Origin: Methylobacterium pseudosasicola
Lineage (GTDB): Bacteria; Pseudomonadota; Alphaproteobacteria; Rhizobiales; Beijerinckiaceae
Direction of reading: 5' to 3'
DNA length: 63,508 nt
Assembly (NCBI RefSeq): GCF_900114535.1
Contig: NZ_FOTK01000035.1
Location: 1-63,508, forward strand
Positions 58,130 through 63,508 of the stretch are shown here, piece after piece. Numbering within the stretch: the first letter of the stretch is position 1; each line of letters starts with the position of its first letter. The position numbers and the translations under genes were made by a program. The notes under the pieces are model-generated. The model made no database searches and was not told the origin of the DNA. It was given only the letters and a program-made list of their open reading frames with translations.

Positions 58130-59356
58130 ATGACCGAGATTTCCAGGCGTTCCATGATCGCCGCCGCCGGCGGTGCGATGATGGCATCCCCCGCCCTGGC
58201 GCAGACCGCCGCCCCCTCGCCCCTCCTGCCCCAGCGCGGCTCCAAGGGTGCGGACATCCTGGGCCCGACCAACGACCCCCGGGCCGCCGAGGAGCCGTTC
58301 ACCCAGGCCCCGCCGGCCACCGACCACGGCACGATGCCGAACCTGAAATGGTCGTTCAGCGACAGCCACATGCGCCTGGAAGAGGGCGGCTGGGCGCGCC
58401 AGACCACGGTGCGCGAGCTGCCGATCTCCAAGGCCATGGCTGGGGTCAACATGCGGCTCAAGGCCGGCGTGGTCCGCGAGATGCACTGGCACAAGGAAGC
58501 CGAGTGGTCCTACATGATCAAGGGCAAGGCCCGGATCACCGCGGTCGACCAGGACGGGCGCACCTTCGCGGACGATGTCGGCGAGGGCGACCTCTGGTAC
58601 TTCCCGGGCGGCATCCCGCACTCGATCCAGGGGCTTTCCGCCGACGGGGTCGACGGCTGCGAGTTCCTGCTGGTGTTCGACGATGGCGGCTTCTCGGAGG
58701 ATTCGACCTTCCTGCTGACCGACTGGCTGGCGCATACGCCGCGGGACATCCTGGCCAAGAACCTCGGGGTGCCCGAGAGCGCCTTGGCCAAGATCCCCGA
58801 GAAGGAACTCTACATCTTCCCCGGGCCGACGCCCGGCCCGCTCGCGGCCGACAAGATGGGCGGCGCCGGCCAGATCCCGAAAACCTTCAGCCACCGGATG
58901 CTGGCGCAGGAGCCGATCCGAACCAAGAGCGGGCGCGTGCGGATCACCGATTCCACGGTGTTCCCGGCCTCGGCGACGATCGCGGCGGCTTTGGTCGAGG
59001 TCGAGCCCGGGGGGATGCGCGAACTGCACTGGCACCCCAACGGCGATGAGTGGCAGTACTATCTCTCGGGCAAGGGCCGGATGACGGTGTTCGGCTCGGA
59101 ATCGAAGGCCCGCACCTTCGACTACCAGGCCGGGGACGTCGGCTACGTGCCCTACGCCATGGGCCACTACATCGAGAATACCGGCGACACGACGCTGACC
59201 TTCCTGGAGATGTTCAAGAGCCCGCGCTACGCCGACATCTCGCTCAACCAATGGCTGGCGCTGACCCCGCATCCCCTGGTGCAGGCCCATACCGGGCTGG
59301 ATCCCAAGCAGGTCGACGCCCTGTCGCAGACCAAGACGCCGGTCGTGCCGGGTTGA
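58130..59356 (+). CDS. oxdC: Oxalate decarboxylase (bicupin), Tat-exported
   Basis: This 408-residue protein carries a Tat-type signal (ISRRSMIAAAGGAMMASPAL). Each of the two cupin domains has a complete manganese site: His119, His121, Glu125, His164 in the first and His300, His302, Glu307, His346 in the second. The flexible lid reads SEDST (189-193). This corresponds to SENST of Bacillus OxdC, whose Glu is the proton donor for decarboxylation rather than oxidation. It should turn oxalate into formate and CO2 in the periplasm. Formate is a methylotroph energy source. It stands alone, followed by a gene-end palindrome. Confidence 0.92.
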   Translation: MTEISRRSMIAAAGGAMMASPALAQTAAPSPLLPQRGSKGADILGPTNDPRAAEEPFTQAPPATDHGTMPNLKWSFSDSHMRLEEGGWARQTTVRELPISKAMAGVNMRLKAGVVREMHWHKEAEWSYMIKGKARITAVDQDGRTFADDVGEGDLWYFPGGIPHSIQGLSADGVDGCEFLLVFDDGGFSEDSTFLLTDWLAHTPRDILAKNLGVPESALAKIPEKELYIFPGPTPGPLAADKMGGAGQIPKTFSHRMLAQEPIRTKSGRVRITDSTVFPASATIAAALVEVEPGGMRELHWHPNGDEWQYYLSGKGRMTVFGSESKARTFDYQAGDVGYVPYAMGHYIENTGDTTLTFLEMFKSPRYADISLNQWLALTPHPLVQAHTGLDPKQVDALSQTKTPVVPG

Positions 59357-59366
59357 CGCGGCCGAA

Positions 59367-59410
59367 GCGCTCGCCGACGAAGTGGATGCCGGTTCGGCGT
59401 CAGCGAGCGC
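59367..59410 (+). repeat. Gene-end palindromic repeat, GC-arm subtype (copy 3)
   Basis: The element reads GCGCTCGCCGACGAAGTGGA, then TGCCGGTTCGGCG, then TCAGCGAGCGC. The outer arms GCGCTCGC and GCGAGCGC pair. It starts ten bases after the oxalate decarboxylase stop, in the same sense orientation as the copies at 841 and 39069. Confidence 0.85.
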
Positions 59411-59493
59411 GTCACCATAACGCTAGGAACCTGATCGAGCTTGGATGCGTCGATAGTGATAAATAGTATTCAGACTTGATCACGGAGCGACCC

Positions 59494-59802
59494 ATGCGCG
59501 CCCTCGCCCGCGCGTTCCTCGTCCTGGCGCTCGCCCTCCCGGCGGGCGCCGCTTGGGCGCAGGTGCAGCCGAACGACCCGAACGCGGCCAATGCCTCGTT
59601 CGCCCTGCAGAGCCAGATCCGCACCCTCAACCAGCAGCGGGTCACCGACTACAACACGCTGAACCAGCAGTTTCAGCGCAACGTCCAGTTCCAGCCCTAC
59701 GCGCCGTATTACGGCGTCCATGGCGGCCGCCGGGTCGGCCGGCACGGGATCGTGCGGGCGCCCCGGGGCGGGCTGAACACGAGCGTCTGCATCGGCTGCT
59801 GA
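59494..59802 (+). CDS. Small secreted hypothetical protein
   Basis: This 102-residue protein has a strong signal peptide (MRALARAFLVLALALPAGAA, cleaved near WAQ). The mature part is rich in Asn/Gln (PNDPNAANASFALQSQIRTL) with a short basic tail ending SVCIGC. CACGGAGCGACCC before the ATG gives a ribosome site. It resembles small exported proteins of Methylobacterium without known function. A palindromic repeat starts eight bases after its stop. Confidence 0.7.
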   Translation: MRALARAFLVLALALPAGAAWAQVQPNDPNAANASFALQSQIRTLNQQRVTDYNTLNQQFQRNVQFQPYAPYYGVHGGRRVGRHGIVRAPRGGLNTSVCIGC

Positions 59803-59810
59803 CCGACGGC

Positions 59811-59856
59811 GCATCGTCCCGAAAGGTGGTTGCCGGCTTTCGGAACCGGACGATGC
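59811..59856 (+). repeat. Gene-end palindromic repeat, AT-arm subtype (copy 2)
   Basis: The element reads GCATCGTCCCGAAAGGTGGT, then TGCCGGCTTTCGG, then AACCGGACGATGC. The arms GCATCGTCC and GGACGATGC pair perfectly. The core CGAAAGGTGGTTGCCGG matches the repeat widespread in Hyphomicrobiales. It lies eight bases after the small secreted gene, in sense orientation. Confidence 0.88.
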
Positions 59857-59951
59857 GTGGGCTGAAATCCCGGCATAGCGGGGACAGCCCGAAAAAAACC
59901 TTTTCCCGTCCGCACGCTTGGCCCAGAAGCTGGGCCCATGGTGGCGCGCGC

Positions 59952-61229
59952 ATGAACATTCTGCTGATCGGCTCGGGGGGGCGCGAGCACGCGCTGGCCT
60001 GGCGTCTGGCCAAGAGCCCGCTCTGTACCCGCCTGTTCACGGCGCCGGGCAATCCCGGCACCGCCCGGCACGGCACCAACCTGCCGGACCTCAAGGTCAC
60101 CGACCACGCCGCGGTGGCGGCCTTCTGCGCCGCCGAATCCATCGGCCTCGTGGTGGTGGGCCCCGAGGCGCCGCTGGTGGCCGGGCTGGTCGACGACCTG
60201 AAGATCGCCGGGATCCGCACCTTCGGGCCGACCCGCGACGCAGCCCGGCTCGAAGGCTCCAAGGGCTTCACCAAGGATCTCTGCGCCGCCTGCGGCATCC
60301 CCACCGCCGCCTTCGCGCGCTTCACCGCCCTGGAGCCCGCCCTCGCCTATGTCCGCCAGCAGGGCGCCCCGATCGTCGTGAAGGCCGACGGCCTCGCCGC
60401 CGGCAAGGGCGTCACCGTCGCCGAGACCCTGGACCAAGCCGAAGACGCCCTGGCGTCGCTCTTCGAAGAGACCGGCGCCGAGGTGGTGGTCGAGGAATGT
60501 CTCTTCGGCGAGGAGGCGAGTTTCTTCGCGTTATGCGACGGCACCCGCGCCATCCCGCTCGGCACCGCGCAGGATCACAAGCGGGTCTTCGACGGCGACC
60601 GCGGCCCCAACACCGGCGGCATGGGCGCCTATTCCCCGGCCCGGGTGGTGACCCCGGAGATCGAGGCCCGGGTCATGGCCGAGATCATCATGCCGACGCT
60701 GGCCGGGATGCGGGCGCGGGGCTGCCCCTTCACCGGCATCCTCTACGCCGGCCTGATGCTCACCGCCGACGGCCCCAAGCTGATCGAGTACAACACACGC
60801 TTCGGCGATCCCGAGGCGCAGGTTCTGATGCCCCGCCTCGCCTCCGACCTCGTGCCCGCTCTGCTCTCGGCCAGCGAGGGCGACCTCTCCGGGGTGACGC
60901 TGGAATTCGACGCGCACCGGGCCGCCCTCACCGTGGTGATGGCGGCGGCCGGCTATCCGGGCGCCGTAGTCCGGGGCTCGGTGATAAGAGGCGTCGAGGC
61001 GGCCGAGGGCGAGGGCGTGTTCGTGTTCCAGGCCGGCACTCGGGCCGAGGGCGGGCAGCTGCTCGCCGATGGCGGCCGGGTGCTGGCGGTCACGGCGCTG
61101 GGCGACAGCGTCACCCACGTCCAGGACCGCGCCTACGCGGCGGTGGCCCGGATCGACTGGCCCGAGGGTTTCTGCCGCCGGGATATCGGCTTCCGCGAAG
61201 TCGCCCGGGAAGCCGCGGAACAGGGCTGA
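59952..61229 (+). CDS. purD: Phosphoribosylamine-glycine ligase
   Basis: This 425-residue ATP-grasp enzyme of purine synthesis joins glycine to phosphoribosylamine to give GAR. It begins MNILLIGSGGREHALAWRLA and shows GPEAPLVAGLVDDL, VKADGLAAGKGVTVAETLDQ, the GARS motif RFGDPEAQVLMPRL and DGDRGPNTGGMGAYSPARVV. The length is typical. It is monocistronic, as is usual in Alphaproteobacteria. The start at 59952 is fixed by the N-terminal consensus. Confidence 0.97.
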   Translation: MNILLIGSGGREHALAWRLAKSPLCTRLFTAPGNPGTARHGTNLPDLKVTDHAAVAAFCAAESIGLVVVGPEAPLVAGLVDDLKIAGIRTFGPTRDAARLEGSKGFTKDLCAACGIPTAAFARFTALEPALAYVRQQGAPIVVKADGLAAGKGVTVAETLDQAEDALASLFEETGAEVVVEECLFGEEASFFALCDGTRAIPLGTAQDHKRVFDGDRGPNTGGMGAYSPARVVTPEIEARVMAEIIMPTLAGMRARGCPFTGILYAGLMLTADGPKLIEYNTRFGDPEAQVLMPRLASDLVPALLSASEGDLSGVTLEFDAHRAALTVVMAAAGYPGAVVRGSVIRGVEAAEGEGVFVFQAGTRAEGGQLLADGGRVLAVTALGDSVTHVQDRAYAAVARIDWPEGFCRRDIGFREVAREAAEQG

Positions 61230-61242
61230 GGTCCCGGTGTCT

Positions 61243-61292
61243 TAGGGGCTCTGCCCCTGAACCCCGCCAAAGGGCTTGCCCTTTGGGAACCC
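61243..61292. repeat. Gene-end double-hairpin repeat (copy 4) between convergent genes
   Basis: The two modules are AGGGGCTCTGCCCCT and CCAAAGGGCTTGCCCTTTGG. It lies between the convergent purD and ggt stops, leaving only one base before the ggt stop. It probably terminates both transcripts, although neither hairpin has a long T-run. Confidence 0.8.
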
Positions 61293-61293
61293 G

Positions 61294-63063
61294 TTACTCG
61301 CCGATCGCGGCGCCGGCCGGACGGCGGTTGTCGTTGGCGCCGTAGAGCAGGCCCGGGCGCATCCGCTCCGTGCGGGTCGCGTCGTTCCCCGAGGTGGCCA
61401 CGTCGGCGGCATCCGGCACGGCCGCGCGGACCGCGATCAGCTCCTGCGCGCCCCAGGGTTTCTGCTCGACGATCGTGTGGCCCATGCCCCGCAGGATGGC
61501 CTGCGTATCCGCCGAGAGCGCGAAGGGCTCGGCATAGACCGTGTCGGGCAGCCACTGGTGATGGATGCGCGGGGCGTCCACCGCCTCCTGCGGCTCCATG
61601 CCGAAATCCAGCATGTTGCTCAGCGTCTGGGCATTGATCGTGATGATCCGCGAGCCCCCCGGCGAGCCCGCCACCAGGGCGACCTTGCCGTCGCGCAGCA
61701 CGATGGTCGGCGCCATCGACGAGAGCGGCCGCTTGCCCGGCGCGATCGCGTTCCGGGCGCCCTGGACCAGGCCGAACAGGTTCGGCACCCCGGGCTTGAC
61801 CGTGAAATCGTCCATCTCGTCGTTGAGGAAGAACCCGGTCTCGCCGGCCATCACCCCGGCGCCGAAATAGCCGTTGATCGTGTAGGTGAGCGAGACCGCG
61901 TTGCCGGCCTTGTCCATCACCGAGATGTGGGTGGTCTCGGGCTTCTCCTGCGGGAGGTTTTCGGGGGCTGGGCGGATCTCCGCCGACGAGGTCGCCCGGT
62001 CCGGCCGGATCGTGGCCCGGAGTTGTTCAGCGTAAGCCCGCGACAGCAGCTGCGCCACCGGGTTGGGCCCGAAATCCGGGTCGCCCAGCAGGATGTTGCG
62101 ATCGGCATAGGCGCGCCGCATCGCCTCGACCATCAGGTGCACGGTCCGGGCGGAATTGAACCCCGCCGCCCGCAGGTCGTAGCCGTCGAGGATGGTGAGG
62201 ATCTCGCACAACGTCGTGCCGCCGGACGAGGGCGGGGGCGCCGACAGGATGGTGGCGCCCCGGTAGCGGCAGCTCAGCGGCTCGGATTCGGTGACCGTGT
62301 AGGCGGCGAAGTCGGCCGCCGTCAGCAGGCCGCCTCCCGCCCGGGACGCCGCCTCGACCTGGCGGGGGATCTCGCCCTTGTAGAAGACGTCCGAACCGCC
62401 CTCGGCGATGGCCTGGAGGGTGCGGGCGAGGCCGGCCTGGACCATCCGGTCGCCGGGACGCCAGGAGCTGCCGTCCGGGCGCAGGAAGACGCGGGCGACG
62501 TTGGCCTGCCCGGCGAACAGCTTCTGCCCGAAATCCAGGATGTCGGTGTCGCCCCGGGTGAGCACGAAGCCGTCCCGGGCCAGCGCCACCGCCGGGGCCA
62601 TCACCCGGGCCAGCGGCAGGGTGCCGTATTCCGCCAGCGCGGTGTTCAGGCCGAGCACGGTGCCGGGCACGCCCGCCGCCTTCCAGCCGCGCAGGCTCGC
62701 GCCCTTCACGACGGTGCCGTCGCCGTCGAGATACATGTCGCGGCTGGCCGCCCCGGGGGCTTTTTCGCGAAAATTGATGAAGCGGCTCGTCCCGTCGGCC
62801 CGGTGCAGGACCAGGAAGCCGCCGCCGCCGATATTGCCGCAGCACGGGTTCACCACCGCCTCGGCATAGGCCACCGCCACCGCGGCATCGATGGCGTTGC
62901 CGCCGGCCTTCAGGATGTCGGCGCCCACCTGGGAGGCCAGGCGCTGGGACGACACCACCATGCCGTTCTCGGCCTCCACGGCCGGCCCCGACGCGGCCCG
63001 CGCCCCGGGGCCTCCGAGGGTGACGAGAAGCCCGAGGAGCAGCGCGCGTGCCGGTGCGATCAT
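61294..63063 (-). CDS. ggt: Gamma-glutamyltransferase
   Basis: This 589-residue Ntn-hydrolase precursor has a signal peptide (MIAPARALLLGLLVTLGGPG) and a self-cleavage site before Thr377 in KPETTHISVMD. The large-subunit features are GNAIDAAVAVAYAEAVVNPC and GGGGFLVLH, and the small-subunit features are TINGYFGAGVMAGETGFFLN and APGKRPLSSMAPTIV. It acts in the periplasm on glutathione and other gamma-glutamyl compounds. The length and all catalytic regions are intact. Confidence 0.95.
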   Translation of the reverse strand: MIAPARALLLGLLVTLGGPGARAASGPAVEAENGMVVSSQRLASQVGADILKAGGNAIDAAVAVAYAEAVVNPCCGNIGGGGFLVLHRADGTSRFINFREKAPGAASRDMYLDGDGTVVKGASLRGWKAAGVPGTVLGLNTALAEYGTLPLARVMAPAVALARDGFVLTRGDTDILDFGQKLFAGQANVARVFLRPDGSSWRPGDRMVQAGLARTLQAIAEGGSDVFYKGEIPRQVEAASRAGGGLLTAADFAAYTVTESEPLSCRYRGATILSAPPPSSGGTTLCEILTILDGYDLRAAGFNSARTVHLMVEAMRRAYADRNILLGDPDFGPNPVAQLLSRAYAEQLRATIRPDRATSSAEIRPAPENLPQEKPETTHISVMDKAGNAVSLTYTINGYFGAGVMAGETGFFLNDEMDDFTVKPGVPNLFGLVQGARNAIAPGKRPLSSMAPTIVLRDGKVALVAGSPGGSRIITINAQTLSNMLDFGMEPQEAVDAPRIHHQWLPDTVYAEPFALSADTQAILRGMGHTIVEQKPWGAQELIAVRAAVPDAADVATSGNDATRTERMRPGLLYGANDNRRPAGAAIGE

Positions 63064-63334
63064 CCAGGCTCTCTCCGAAGCGGGTCCGGCGCTGCCATAT
63101 AGGAGGCTTGCGCCGGAGTCCGCTTCTCCAATCCGCTTCTCCCGCCCCCTCCCTCATCCTTGTAAGTCAGTCGACGTCCGATCTGGTAAGGTCGGATCCG
63201 CGGCGACGGGTAGGACCCCGGCTCATCCTAGGGCTTTGAAGCCCGCACCTCAGCTTGGGAGCCTGCCCGTTCCTTCCACGACCCCGGACAGTCGCTCGGG
63301 CCGCAAGAGCCCGGTTGCGCAAGGGTGGGGCGGG

Positions 63335-63508
63335 ATGGGACCGGTGTGTGTCGGGATCGACGTGTGCAAGGCGCGGCTGGACGTGCATGTCCTGCCGCAG
63401 GGTCAGGCGTTCGCGGTCGCCCGCGACGGCGCCGGCCTGAGCGATCTGGTGGCGCGCCTGCAGGCGCTGGGGCCGGATCTGGTGGCGATCGAGGCGACCG
63501 GCGGCTTC
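63335..63508 (+). CDS. IS110-family transposase, N-terminal part (runs off the window)
   Basis: Only 58 codons are present, ending IEATGGF at the window edge. The start MGPVCVGIDVCKARLDVHVL carries the first catalytic Asp (GIDVCK) of the DEDD/RuvC-like domain of IS110 recombinases, and IEATGGF holds its Glu. No terminal inverted repeats are expected in this family. The left non-coding end should lie within 63064-63334, a stretch otherwise holding the ggt promoter. In IS110 elements such a non-coding end can encode a bridge RNA. Intactness cannot be judged. Confidence 0.85.
   Translation, partial: MGPVCVGIDVCKARLDVHVLPQGQAFAVARDGAGLSDLVARLQALGPDLVAIEATGGF

Noticed and set aside
1..63508. tRNA, rRNA, CRISPR array, prophage or replication origin
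   Set aside because: No cloverleaf, direct-repeat spacer pattern, phage structural genes or DnaA-box cluster was recognised by eye. A covariance-model scan could still reveal a small RNA.

Overview
The window is very GC-rich, densely coded DNA from an alphaproteobacterium of the order Hyphomicrobiales (Rhizobiales), most likely Methylobacterium or a close relative. Supporting signs are an Omp25-type beta-barrel protein, a class I lysyl-tRNA synthetase, a TIGR02300/FYDLN acidic protein, the DUF2126/alpha-E/transglutaminase cluster, many small stress-type proteins (DUF5872, HVA1-TUDOR), and palindromic intergenic repeats of a type common in this order. It is chromosomal in character. No rRNA, tRNA, CRISPR array or replication origin was seen. 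The only mobile element is an IS110-type transposase gene cut by the right edge.

Layout. 1-7.0 kb: the end of an outer-membrane protein gene, a run of small hypothetical and stress-type genes, L-serine dehydratase (sdaA) and a cold-shock protein. 7.1-11.2 kb: an MshEN-GT2 glycosyltransferase divergent from a periplasmic solute-binding protein, whose 3' end is part of a 661-bp tandem duplication carrying two ParE-type toxin-antitoxin pairs. 11.3-13.7 kb: class I lysS and a PPOX-fold flavoprotein. 13.7-21.9 kb: the transglutaminase / circularly permuted ATP-grasp / DUF2126 cluster, with a divergent zinc metallopeptidase. 22-24.6 kb: a DUF4926-DUF6883 pair and the divergent mntR-mntH pair with a clear MntR box. 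24.7-31.2 kb: a tandem glycine riboswitch followed by a co-directional gene run (FAD amino-acid dehydrogenase, threonine-synthase-like PLP enzyme, beta-hydroxyaspartate-aldolase-like enzyme, iminosuccinate-reductase-like enzyme, cobF). 31.3-41.6 kb: an SF2 helicase, a patatin-like protein, an HME-type RND pump with its adaptor, and a GAF/HWE-type histidine kinase. 42.5-46.3 kb: a three-subunit molybdenum hydroxylase. 47-52.6 kb: a galactofuranose-type sugar ABC transporter with a DapA-family aldolase. 52.7-63.1 kb: PQQ glucose dehydrogenase, a MerR-controlled class IV aminotransferase, an orphan efflux adaptor, a Tat-exported oxalate decarboxylase, purD and gamma-glutamyltransferase.

The most interesting assembly is the riboswitch-led run at 25.2-30.4 kb. 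Read together, its four enzymes could turn two glycines into aspartate: glycine to glyoxylate, condensation of glycine and glyoxylate to beta-hydroxyaspartate, dehydration to iminosuccinate, and reduction to aspartate. This would be a glycine-sensing variant of the beta-hydroxyaspartate cycle without the usual aminotransferase. It is an inference from family membership and gene order. A second theme is a set of five gene-end palindromes with a shared core, all lying downstream of genes in the sense orientation. One of them has become the N-terminal coding sequence of the RND pump.
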